From Parasphingorhabdus litoris DSM 22379 (lineage in GTDB: Bacteria > Pseudomonadota > Alphaproteobacteria > Sphingomonadales > Sphingomonadaceae), in NCBI RefSeq assembly GCF_020906275.1, contig NZ_CP086727.1:620001-684000 (forward strand): a stretch of DNA of 64,000 nucleotides. The letters run 5' to 3'. Each line of letters starts with the position of its first letter. Within the stretch, counting starts at the first letter, position 1. The notes beneath the pieces are model-generated. The model searched no databases, was not told where the DNA came from, and saw only the letters and a program-made list of their open reading frames with translations. This document shows, piece after piece, positions 43,813-52,165 of this stretch. The position numbers were made by a program, and so were the translations under genes.

Positions 43813-45054
43813 TTATCTCTTGACCCCAAAATTCAGCCGCCGGGTTACCGAATAGTCCAATATGTTCACGACAAAATAGGACAGGGTCCAGCGTAGCCTG
43901 TTCAATAGGCCACGACGTGCCTTGTGCAGTTCCTGGGAAATCGGAAGGGCGCTTCGACACATATCATCAACTACAAGCCGGGCGTGGTCGGCAAAGGCCT
44001 GATCCTCGATCCGAACCATCATCTCGACATTGATGAAGAGGCTGCGAAGATCGAAATTGGCTGATCCGATGTAAACGGCATTATCGACAATCACCATTTT
44101 GCTGTGCAGCCGCTTGGGCTGATATTCAAAAATGCGAGTGCCGCGTTTCAGCAAATAACCGTAGAGCAGCCTGCTCGCGCCGATCGTGGCGCCGTTATCG
44201 GTTTTTCCCGCCAGAACGAGCCGGTTTTTGCCGCCACGCTTCGACAAGCGGCCAATTCGCCGCAAAAGCCCTTGACCGGGTGAGAAATAAGCACTGACAA
44301 GGTCTAACTGCGCGCCGGTTTCCAGATCCCTTTTGACTGCCGCCGCCCATCGGCTGAGGCGATTGCTGGGTCCTCCTAGCAGCCAGCGAAAGTTACCCTC
44401 GCCAGCATCCCAGCGGCGCACCATCCTCTGCAGTAGCCGGATATTGCCATTATTCTGATGCACCCAGCCTGAAAGGCGAGTATAATAGTCAGCGAGCTTG
44501 TCGACTTCCTGACCTTGAATGACAATGCCGAGATCTTCCCAACTCGTCTCGTCTATTTCGCCACTTTCCTCTTCAGACCGTTGTCCAAAATATTCTTCTG
44601 TAATGTTGAATCCACCAATCATTGCGCGACTGTCATCAGCGATGATGATCTTCTGATGATTGCGGACAAAATAGCTGGTTGAAAATCGCGGACTAAAAAT
44701 AGCAAATCGGCCGCCGGCCTCAACAAACGGATCAAAAAACCCCGTCGGTGCCCCATTGGAACCAAAGCTATCGATGATCAGTTCAACGGAGACCCCGCGT
44801 TTGCATTGCGTGATCAACATATCCCGGATCAAGGTTCCTATCGCATCGTCCTCAAACATATAGAAACAAAGTTTCAGGCTATGTTCGGCATTCTCGATAA
44901 TATCGACCAGAGCCTGCAGGCGAACGGACCCGCTACGAACGAGGCGGAGCCTGTTTCCGCCGACGTCAAACCACTGCTGATCATCGGCTGTATGTGCAGA
45001 CGCATCCAGGGGAGTGGTTCGGTTTGGCGGGACTTGGTCCATGTTCCATCGCAT
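43813..45054 (-). CDS. Phospholipase D-family protein, cardiolipin synthase-like
   Basis: 413 aa. Two HKD motifs of the PLD superfamily: HQKIIIADDSRAMIGGFN in the first half and HSKMVIVDNAVYIGSANFD in the second. Cardiolipin synthases of the ClsB/ClsC type, which lack long N-terminal membrane helices, have this architecture. A C-terminal hydrophobic stretch (LRWTLSYFVVNILDYSV) may sit on the membrane. The start at 45054 has GGGCTTATGATCT upstream; ATG at 45042 is an alternative. Monocistronic. Confidence 0.9.
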   Translation of the reverse strand: MRWNMDQVPPNRTTPLDASAHTADDQQWFDVGGNRLRLVRSGSVRLQALVDIIENAEHSLKLCFYMFEDDAIGTLIRDMLITQCKRGVSVELIIDSFGSNGAPTGFFDPFVEAGGRFAIFSPRFSTSYFVRNHQKIIIADDSRAMIGGFNITEEYFGQRSEEESGEIDETSWEDLGIVIQGQEVDKLADYYTRLSGWVHQNNGNIRLLQRMVRRWDAGEGNFRWLLGGPSNRLSRWAAAVKRDLETGAQLDLVSAYFSPGQGLLRRIGRLSKRGGKNRLVLAGKTDNGATIGASRLLYGYLLKRGTRIFEYQPKRLHSKMVIVDNAVYIGSANFDLRSLFINVEMMVRIEDQAFADHARLVVDDMCRSALPISQELHKARRGLLNRLRWTLSYFVVNILDYSVTRRLNFGVKR

Positions 45055-45188
45055 AGATCATAAGCCCTGAACGGACAATTGGTTAACCTGCCAAGCTATT
45101 ATCGGGCTATCCAATTTGTTGACAAAAGCGGGGCCAAACCCTAGATGCAGGGCTCTTTTCATGAATTTTAGAGAATCAGGAGCGCCTT

Positions 45189-45536
45189 ATGGCTCGCGTT
45201 ACCGTTGAAGATTGCGTTGATAAAGTCACCAATCGGTTTGATTTGGTCCTATTTGCAGCGCAGCGTGCACGTGAGATTTCTGGTGGTGCTGAACTGACCA
45301 TTGATCGTGATCGCGATAAAAATCCCGTTGTTTCGCTGCGTGAGATCGCTGAGGAAACGATCAAACCCGATGATCTCGAAGAAAGCCTCGTTCAATCGTT
45401 GCAAAAAGTGCAGATTGACGACGATGATACGCCAGATGAAATCGGTTCGATCAGCCAGTCTGCCGAAGCGCTTCGTTTGACGGCTGCAGCACCGCCACGC
45501 AGCGCGGGCGTGTCAAATGACTATGGACGGCGTTAA
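45189..45536 (+). CDS. rpoZ: DNA-directed RNA polymerase subunit omega
   Basis: 115 aa. [20 protein letters not shown] followed by [11 protein letters not shown] and [17 protein letters not shown] is the RpoZ signature; the first 70 residues form the conserved core and the rest is an Asp/Ser-rich tail. Omega folds around the beta-prime subunit and helps RNA polymerase assembly. Strong ribosome site AGGAGC at 45178-45184. It ends in a terminator that overlaps the coding end of the convergent gene. Confidence 0.97.
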   Translation: MARVTVEDCVDKVTNRFDLVLFAAQRAREISGGAELTIDRDRDKNPVVSLREIAEETIKPDDLEESLVQSLQKVQIDDDDTPDEIGSISQSAEALRLTAAAPPRSAGVSNDYGRR

Positions 45537-45550
45537 GCGCTAAAAAAAAC

Positions 45551-46417
45551 CTAGTCTGATTTAAAAACCGGGCGGCGCTCTTCTTCGGAGTGGCCGCCTG
45601 TTTTTATTTGAGCGTGCCTGTTTCGGACGAAGGGTATGATCAAGCTCCAAATCAGATTGGCTGGCTTGTCGTCCTGATATTCGGAAAGGCCTATGATCAT
45701 GTCATCATGCCCTTTTTCCGGCTGCGCGATATAGGTCCCGAACATCCGATCCCAAAGGGTGAGGAAGAAACTATAGTTGCTGTTGGTTTCCCGCTCGATG
45801 ACCGAATGATGTACCCGGTGCATATCTGGTGTTACGATGAATAAACGCACCGCCCTGTCCAATCCTAGTGGTAGACGTACATTGGCATGATTGAACATGG
45901 ACGCGGCATTGAGCACGACTTCAAACAGGAACACGGCAAATGCAGCTGGACCGATAAGGGTAATACAAAGCAGTTTGTAAGCCATGGAGATGACCGCCTC
46001 TACGGGATGAAAACGTGCGCCGCTGGTAACATCAAGGTCGCGGTCGGCATGGTGAACCTTGTGAAATCGCCACAGGAACGGGATTTTGTGAAAGGCGATA
46101 TGCTGGGCATAGATTAGCATGTCGAGCAGCAGGAATGCGATGATGATTTCGATCCAGAGGGGCAGGTCGACCAGAGCCAGCATACCCCAGCCACGCCCTG
46201 CGGCATAGTCGGCCATGCCCACAGCCAATATCGGCATTATCAGGCGCAAGGCCAGTGTATCGACAATCACGAGGGATATATTCGTGAACCAGCGAATACC
46301 CTTCGCTAGCACTCGCTTTCTGCGTGGAATGGCGATTTCCAGGATCGCCATGATCAGGAATATGCCGGCAAAGGCGCTAAGCCTGATCATTGCTTCATAT
46401 TGATCGAGAGAGGACAT
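45551..46417 (-). CDS. Sterol desaturase / fatty acid hydroxylase family membrane protein
   Basis: 288 aa with four or more hydrophobic segments and the three histidine clusters of the family: HIAFH, HKVHHADRDL and HRVHHSVIER, plus FNHANVRL. These bind a di-iron centre that hydroxylates lipids or carotenoid-like substrates at the membrane. Substrate unknown. It converges on rpoZ; the last 15 codons encode the rpoZ terminator on the other strand. Confidence 0.9.
   Translation of the reverse strand: MSSLDQYEAMIRLSAFAGIFLIMAILEIAIPRRKRVLAKGIRWFTNISLVIVDTLALRLIMPILAVGMADYAAGRGWGMLALVDLPLWIEIIIAFLLLDMLIYAQHIAFHKIPFLWRFHKVHHADRDLDVTSGARFHPVEAVISMAYKLLCITLIGPAAFAVFLFEVVLNAASMFNHANVRLPLGLDRAVRLFIVTPDMHRVHHSVIERETNSNYSFFLTLWDRMFGTYIAQPEKGHDDMIIGLSEYQDDKPANLIWSLIIPFVRNRHAQIKTGGHSEEERRPVFKSD
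45571..45605 (+). terminator. rpoZ terminator lying inside the 3' end of the convergent hydroxylase gene
   Basis: Stem GGCGGC plus GCTC pairing with GAGT and GCCGCC (one bulge), then TTTTT. It overlaps codons of the leftward gene that ends at 45551. Confidence 0.75.
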
Positions 46418-46583
46418 AGGCTTTTCTCGCAGCTAAGTGCAATGGGTGCAAGGACCCGGTGGCGCAAATCCAAAGTTCACACAATTCACACAGGGATTTT
46501 CCTGATTCTGAAAAGATACGAATGCCAATATTGTCACAAATAAGATTAGTAGGAAATGCCTATCGCAGGGACTGATAGGGCTT

Positions 46584-46955
46584 TCAGCACGGATATTTCT
46601 TTTTCATGAAGCCGTGAAAAGCAGTTTTGACTTCCATGTTACGCTGAGCAACCGGGATGGTTTTTAGATGTGCGATAAATTCCTTGCCATTCAGCTTGCC
46701 TTTTCCTTTTGGCGGTGGGCAGCTGGAAGGCGTTTTACCTGCGGCGCGGGCGGCCTTTATGTCGGCACGGTAACCATTAGTGACCTTTTCCATTTCTGCC
46801 ATGACCGGTTTGCGATTTTTTGAGAACATTGCGCCCATTCCAGCCTTCATCAGCTTGTCAGCTTTTGGCAGAAACTCGGAGACTGGCATGGCCGATGCCG
46901 GGACGGCGATCGACAGCATGATTGTGCTGGCGACAAGTGAGATGGACTGTTTCAC
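46584..46955 (-). CDS. Small exported protein, unknown
   Basis: 123 aa from a GTG at 46955; an ideal AAGGAGG lies eight bases upstream. Signal peptide MKQSISLVASTIMLSIAVPA, SAMP. The mature protein is basic and contains PKADKLMKAGMGAMFSKN, SSCPPPKGKGKLNGKEFIAH and ends MKKKYPC; two cysteines may form a disulfide. The KLNGKEFIAHLKTIP stretch recurs in sphingomonad hypotheticals but has no known role. Its ribosome site is the 3' arm of the ftsH terminator, so expression may depend on readthrough or a separate start. Confidence 0.75.
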   Translation of the reverse strand: MKQSISLVASTIMLSIAVPASAMPVSEFLPKADKLMKAGMGAMFSKNRKPVMAEMEKVTNGYRADIKAARAAGKTPSSCPPPKGKGKLNGKEFIAHLKTIPVAQRNMEVKTAFHGFMKKKYPC

Positions 46956-46990
46956 AAAAAAGGCCTCCTTCAATTGGAAAGAGGCCTTTT
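46956..46990 (-). terminator. ftsH terminator overlapping the ribosome site of the next gene
   Basis: On the minus strand a 10-bp stem AAAAGGCCTC / GAGGCCTTTT (with inner TTC/GAA pairs) ends in TTTTTT followed directly by GTG. The 3' arm and its edge contain AAGGAGG, the Shine-Dalgarno of the small exported protein gene. It lies about 50 bases after the ftsH stop. Confidence 0.85.
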
Positions 46991-47042
46991 GTCTCAATTT
47001 ATCTGAACGTTAAGTGAATTATATATCTAATACACTAATGGC

Positions 47043-48995
47043 TTAGGCGCCTTGTGGTTTGGGATCGCCAAATGGCCCTTTCCGTTTCTTGCCCGCTTTG
47101 GGAATCGATGTCCCAATGGTCGGGATGGACGATGGTTTCACCACGTCGCCGTCAGGGCGTTCGAATTTTCCATTTTCTACAAGCGAATCAATTTCATCGC
47201 CGGATAGGGTTTCATATTCCAGCAATGCGTTGGCCAGCAGGTGCAGCTGATCTTCATGCTTGGTGAGAACCTCTTTCGCTCGGTCATAACCGGCATCAAC
47301 AATGCCGCGAATTTCGCTGTCGATTTTCTTGGCAGTCTCATCCGACATGTGGACACGCTGGGACTGCGAATAGCCGAGGAAAGTTTCGCCTTGCTCTTCT
47401 TCATATTGCAGCGGCCCCATTTCATCCGACATGCCCCATTGTGTGACCATGTCACGGGCCAGCTTGGTCGCATATTGGATGTCGCCTGAAGCACCAGATG
47501 ATACCTTGTCATAGCCGAAGATGATTTCTTCTGCGACACGGCCACCCATGGATACAGCCATATTCGCATGCATCTTGTCACGGTGATAGCTGTAGCTGTC
47601 CCGTTCCGGCAGGCGCATGACCATGCCGAGCGCACGACCGCGTGGGATGATAGTAGCCTTGTGGATAGGGTCAGATGCAGGCTCATGTACCGCAACAATC
47701 GCGTGACCGGCTTCATGATAAGCGGTCATTTTCTTTTCGTCTTCGGTCATCACCATGGATTTGCGCTCAGTGCCCATCATGACCTTATCTTTGGCGGTCT
47801 CAAACTCGTCCATGGCGACAAGACGTTTGCCGCGACGGGCAGCCATCAAGGCGGCTTCGTTGACGAGGTTTGCAAGATCAGCACCAGAGAAGCCCGGTGT
47901 ACCGCGGGCAATGGTGCGCGCATTCACGTCGGGGGCCAAAGGCACTTTCTTCATATGCACTTCGAGGATCTTCTCACGGCCTTCAATATCAGGACGCGGA
48001 ACCACAACCTGACGGTCAAAGCGGCCCGGGCGCAGCAGCGCAGGGTCAAGAACGTCAGGACGGTTGGTGGCAGCGATGATGATGATACCTTCATTGGCCT
48101 CAAAACCATCCATCTCGACCAAAAGCTGGTTCAAAGTCTGCTCGCGCTCGTCATTACCATTGCCAAGGCCAGCACCACGGTGGCGACCGACAGCATCAAT
48201 CTCGTCAATGAAGACGATACAAGGTGCGCTCTTCTTTGCCTGTTCAAACATGTCGCGAACGCGGCTGGCGCCCACACCGACAAACATTTCAACAAAGTCG
48301 GAGCCAGAGATGGTGAAAAACGGTACGCCCGCTTCGCCTGCAATGGCACGAGCCAACAAGGTTTTACCGGTACCTGGTGAGCCGACGAGCAAGGCGCCTT
48401 TCGGAATTTGTCCGCCAAGCTTGGAAAAGCGGCTGGGATTTTTCAGAAATTCAACAATTTCTTCGAGCTCTTCGCGCGCTTCGTCAATGCCGGCAACGTC
48501 TTCAAACGTAACCTTGCCTTGTTTTTCCGTCAGCATTTTAGCCTTGGATTTGCCAAAGCCCATGGCACCCGATCCGCTGCCTTTTTGCATCTGGCGCAAC
48601 ACGAAAAACGCAATGCCGAGAATGAGCAGGAAAGGTAGCGACTGGATCAGCAGATATTGCCAGATGCTAGGGCTTTCTTCTGCCTGACCGCTATATTCAA
48701 CGCCCTTTTCATCGAGCAGTTTGACAAGGCTAGGATCATTGCCGACCGGGGTGGTCGAAAATTTATCACCATTGGTCAGTTCGCCTGTGATCTTGTCCGG
48801 TGCAATAGCAACTTTTTCGACGCTGCCTTCAGAAACTTTGGCGCGGAAGGAAGAATAGCTAATCGCTTCACCGGAATCTGCTCCGGCGCCGGCACCAAAC
48901 ATGGAAACAGTGAGCAGCAAGGCGACGATTACGCCTGCCCAGATGAGCATGCTTTTCATCCACGGATTTTCCTTGGGATCCTGTTCGTCATTCAT
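47043..48995 (-). CDS. ftsH: ATP-dependent zinc metalloprotease FtsH
   Basis: 650 aa. Two membrane helices (about 14-35 and 112-134) enclose a periplasmic domain. The AAA+ module has Walker A GSPGTGKT at 205-212 and VFIDEID near 261-267, and the pore loop [14 protein letters not shown]. The zinc motif HEAGH is at 427-431. FtsH degrades membrane and regulatory proteins. A possible regulatory dyad, GATCAC-A-GTGATC at 49106-49118, lies upstream between tilS and ftsH. Confidence 0.98.
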   Translation of the reverse strand: MNDEQDPKENPWMKSMLIWAGVIVALLLTVSMFGAGAGADSGEAISYSSFRAKVSEGSVEKVAIAPDKITGELTNGDKFSTTPVGNDPSLVKLLDEKGVEYSGQAEESPSIWQYLLIQSLPFLLILGIAFFVLRQMQKGSGSGAMGFGKSKAKMLTEKQGKVTFEDVAGIDEAREELEEIVEFLKNPSRFSKLGGQIPKGALLVGSPGTGKTLLARAIAGEAGVPFFTISGSDFVEMFVGVGASRVRDMFEQAKKSAPCIVFIDEIDAVGRHRGAGLGNGNDEREQTLNQLLVEMDGFEANEGIIIIAATNRPDVLDPALLRPGRFDRQVVVPRPDIEGREKILEVHMKKVPLAPDVNARTIARGTPGFSGADLANLVNEAALMAARRGKRLVAMDEFETAKDKVMMGTERKSMVMTEDEKKMTAYHEAGHAIVAVHEPASDPIHKATIIPRGRALGMVMRLPERDSYSYHRDKMHANMAVSMGGRVAEEIIFGYDKVSSGASGDIQYATKLARDMVTQWGMSDEMGPLQYEEEQGETFLGYSQSQRVHMSDETAKKIDSEIRGIVDAGYDRAKEVLTKHEDQLHLLANALLEYETLSGDEIDSLVENGKFERPDGDVVKPSSIPTIGTSIPKAGKKRKGPFGDPKPQGA

Positions 48996-49153
48996 GATGT
49001 ATTACGTCCTGTGTTGGTATCGCCGGTTCAAATTTCCGCCGAATCTATCTGTTTAAAGATAGGTGTTTTGCCCGGGATGACAATATAAGCGGCAATGTTT
49101 TTACTGATCACAGTGATCGTATATCGATATCTGCCGTCAAGGCGTTGAAATAT

Positions 49154-50101
49154 TTAGCGATTGTTTCGTTTTGGTGCAGGGGAGAAGGTCCAGGTTAATC
49201 CGCCTTTGCACAAGATATTGCCGATAGTCAGGGTCTCCCCATGCTTTAGACCCTTGATTAGTGGCTCCAATTGGCTTCCACGCGGGGAGAGCGCCGGGTC
49301 GCAAATATGCAGACATTTGAGCAAAAGCCGGCGGATAATTTCATGCGGAAAATCATGTTTGTTGAGCTGGCAACCGGCGTCGGTAGCTTCGATATGGGCG
49401 GCCGACAACTCGTCCACCATCCAATGGATTGCCGTGCGCGCATCATCCAATGCCGCAGCGCTTTGACTGGCAAGTCCTGCGTCAAAGCCTGACAATTGCG
49501 ATAATGCTTGCCGAACTCTGACGCGGTCAAAGCTCTGATCCTTGTTCGATGGATCATCGATCGGTTCAACGCCCTGAGCGGTTATGAACTGGACCAACAT
49601 GTCCTTTGAGAAAGGCAGCAAGGGGCGAATGATATGACCACGTTTTGCGCGGATGGCAGACATACCATCTATGCCGCTGCCCCGTAATATTCGCATGACC
49701 AGTGTTTCGAGTTGATCATCGGCATGATGTGCGGTGGCCAGCCAGGCTATATGCTGATTCTCCATCCAGCTATTCAGAAGCGAATAGCGCATCTTGCGTG
49801 CTTCGGCCTGGATGCTTCCGCGAATAGGTGTGGAGGGTTTTAAAATCCTGTGCGGAATATCTCTTTTCGCACATAGGCTTGCGACATACTCGCATTCATC
49901 GTGGGCTTCGGGACGTAATTCATGATCGACGCTTGCTGCAGCGATCCGGCCCGGGAAGCTCTCATGCGCCAGTAACAGTAACGCGAGGCTATCTGGTCCG
50001 CCGGAGACAGCCAGTCCCAATATTTCATTGCTGTTTTCAAACTCTGGGACAAGCGCGATGACCGCTTTATGAAATCGGTCAATAAGCGCACGGTCCGTCA
50101 T
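49154..50101 (-). CDS. tilS: tRNA(Ile)-lysidine synthase TilS
   Basis: 315 aa. N-terminal PP-loop ATPase with SGGPDS at 33-38, then ASVDHELRPEAHDECEYV and LATAHHADDQLETLVMRI, the characteristic TilS sequence. It modifies C34 of tRNA-Ile(CAU) to lysidine. The C-terminal domain is short, as in other alphaproteobacteria. It follows cpoB and precedes ftsH, the conserved cpoB-tilS-ftsH order. Confidence 0.96.
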   Translation of the reverse strand: MTDRALIDRFHKAVIALVPEFENSNEILGLAVSGGPDSLALLLLAHESFPGRIAAASVDHELRPEAHDECEYVASLCAKRDIPHRILKPSTPIRGSIQAEARKMRYSLLNSWMENQHIAWLATAHHADDQLETLVMRILRGSGIDGMSAIRAKRGHIIRPLLPFSKDMLVQFITAQGVEPIDDPSNKDQSFDRVRVRQALSQLSGFDAGLASQSAAALDDARTAIHWMVDELSAAHIEATDAGCQLNKHDFPHEIIRRLLLKCLHICDPALSPRGSQLEPLIKGLKHGETLTIGNILCKGGLTWTFSPAPKRNNR

Positions 50102-50126
50102 GGGTTCGGCTGATGAGGCATAAAAA

Positions 50127-51008
50127 TCAGCTGCAATCTGCTGCTGCCTTTCCGCTGTCGATACGGGCTTTTAGCCGACCAGAAGCTACATTGGGATAAA
50201 CCTCTTGCAGTTCTGTGAGTACACGACAGGCATCAGGTTTTTTGTTGAGCTGAACCAAGGCGGTGCTCAAGAAATAGAGGCTGTCAGGCGCGCGTTCACC
50301 GCGCGGCAGTTCCTGATAATTTTCGTAAAGTGCAACCGAGGCAAGCGCAGGTTTGCCGTCGTCCAGATAGGCCCGACCGAGCAGGTTTTTGGCAAAACTG
50401 GCACGGCGATGGCTGGCATGTTCTGCTGCGGCTTTTTTCAACTGCGCTTGGGCTTCGGGATAAAATTTTGCGTCCCATAGTCGATAGCCGTAAATATAGG
50501 CATCTTCGCCTGGATCGCCGGTGTCTGGCATGACTATCGCTGCAACACCAGTAACGCGTTCTGGATCAGGTTCCGCTGCCGTTTCAGTACCACTTGTGCC
50601 AGTGTCGGTTGAAGGTGCAGTTGATACAGAGCCGGGGTCGGTGCTGACCGGCGGAACTTCTGCTGCTGCCAGTTTGTCTTCGATTTTTTGAAGCCGAAAA
50701 CCGTTTTCCTCTACTTGGCCGGTGAGTGTTGCCAGACTGCGCTCAAGAGCGTCTACCCGGGCGATCAGATCAGATACCGCAGAGCTGGTCGTTGATGGTG
50801 TTGTCGCGGTTTCAGCTTCTGGAGTGATTTCCGGTTCGAAAAAGCGCGACGAGCCACCCGGAAAAACCTTGCGTTGTACGGCTCTCATTTCTTGTTCAAG
50901 ACGGTCCACACGCTTGTCGACATTTCTATCTTGAGCAGTGGCGGGGGCAGCAATCAACAGACTAGCTGCTACGCTAGCATATAAGGTCGATAACAATACG
51001 GATTTCAT
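50127..51008 (-). CDS. cpoB: CpoB/YbgF Tol-Pal-associated TPR protein
   Basis: 293 aa. Signal peptide to APATAQ, a coiled coil (RVDRLEQEMRAVQRKVFPGG and VDALERSLATLTGQVEENG), a Thr/Ser/Pro linker, and TPR repeats from about 165 (AYIYGYRLWDAKFYPEAQAQ, RASFAKNLLGRAYLDDGKPA). CpoB coordinates Tol-Pal with cell-wall synthesis. In most relatives it follows pal; here pal is about 36 kb away and this gene heads tilS and ftsH. Confidence 0.93.
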   Translation of the reverse strand: MKSVLLSTLYASVAASLLIAAPATAQDRNVDKRVDRLEQEMRAVQRKVFPGGSSRFFEPEITPEAETATTPSTTSSAVSDLIARVDALERSLATLTGQVEENGFRLQKIEDKLAAAEVPPVSTDPGSVSTAPSTDTGTSGTETAAEPDPERVTGVAAIVMPDTGDPGEDAYIYGYRLWDAKFYPEAQAQLKKAAAEHASHRRASFAKNLLGRAYLDDGKPALASVALYENYQELPRGERAPDSLYFLSTALVQLNKKPDACRVLTELQEVYPNVASGRLKARIDSGKAAADCS

Positions 51009-51111
51009 AAGCAGCCTCCAAATATTTGGATTGTGTTAACCATAAATGGCGGGGCAAAGTAAATAGATTTAGCTTGGTTCACAAAGCCGTGTGAAAGCTA
51101 TCCAGATCGTT

Positions 51112-51987
51112 TTACTGATTTACAATCCCGCTAGCCGTAGATTGGCCGTCACTATCAGCGTTCAATCCACCTTGATCGGCGCGTGCCAATAATGCTGCAG
51201 CACTTATTCCCACATCTTTGATGGTGCGATCAGCAGTGCCAAGTGGTGGCACAACATTGCCATCGATGGTTACCGTTAAGGCATCCGGGCGACCCGTTAG
51301 AATTTGTGGGCCTTTCGCGTCAGCAGGAACGGAATATTGTTCGCCAGCAGCCATTTCCTTCTCAAATAACCGTTCGCCATCTTCATCATAAATTTTCAGC
51401 CAAACAGTCTCGGTTGCGGTCAATGTGACCGTGCCGGTGGGGGAGGGCGCTGGTCCAACGGGTTCAATCGTGCCATCCAGATTATTGTCCGTATCACTGG
51501 CCGCATCGGCAAATTCCGTATCCGAGCCATCGTCGATAAAATCATTGGGTTCGAAAAATACTGTGCGCCAGACTAGAAAACCGATGAGCAAAGCTGCTGC
51601 TATTCCTGCAGTGGTCCATGCGAGATATTTTGGTGGAATATTGCTCGGGTTGGCAGGTGAATATCCGCTGGTTTCGGGTTCATAGGCGCTGTGCCCCTGA
51701 TCGTCCATTTCTTCGCGCAACTGGGCGCCAATGGTTACTTCACTTAATCCAACGGTGCGCGCATATGATTTGGCAAAGCCAATGGCATAGGTGCGGCCAG
51801 GTAGGGCAGCAAAGTCACCGGACTCAATCGACTCAAGATGGCGTTGCGGAATTCTGGTTGTCTTCGCAATATCCTCGATATTAAGGTTTTTTTGCTCTCG
51901 CGCATGGCGGAGCATGTCTCCCACGCTGTGGAGGTTCAGCTCACCATTTTCATTCACTGTCTCTTCTGCGTCAGTTTCTTCGGCCAT
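51112..51987 (-). CDS. RodZ-like helix-turn-helix membrane protein
   Basis: 291 aa from the second of two adjacent ATGs (51990, 51987) behind AAGGAG; the ORF to 52029 lacks a site. HTH_25 domain at about 20-90 (SVGDMLRHAREQKNLNIEDI, TRIPQRHLESIESGDFAALP, GFAKSYARTVGL), one transmembrane helix (YLAWTTAGIAAALLIGFLVW, about 122-142) and a DUF4115-type C-terminal domain (TETVWLKIYDEDGERLF). This is the architecture of RodZ, which links MreB to elongation. Neighbouring cpoB and ptsP fit. Confidence 0.88.
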   Translation of the reverse strand: MAEETDAEETVNENGELNLHSVGDMLRHAREQKNLNIEDIAKTTRIPQRHLESIESGDFAALPGRTYAIGFAKSYARTVGLSEVTIGAQLREEMDDQGHSAYEPETSGYSPANPSNIPPKYLAWTTAGIAAALLIGFLVWRTVFFEPNDFIDDGSDTEFADAASDTDNNLDGTIEPVGPAPSPTGTVTLTATETVWLKIYDEDGERLFEKEMAAGEQYSVPADAKGPQILTGRPDALTVTIDGNVVPPLGTADRTIKDVGISAAALLARADQGGLNADSDGQSTASGIVNQ

Positions 51988-52165
51988 CATACTCTCCTTC
52001 GGCCGGTCCGCGGTGCGACCCCGTTTCATACTATGTACGGGAAGAAGCCACTAGAGCAATGAAAAGTCAATGATTATCACAATTGTAACGATATTGTACC
52101 GGCTGTAATTCAGCGCTCGTCAGGGGCTTGATTGAGTGATGATACAACTTGTTACAGTTTGCTGA

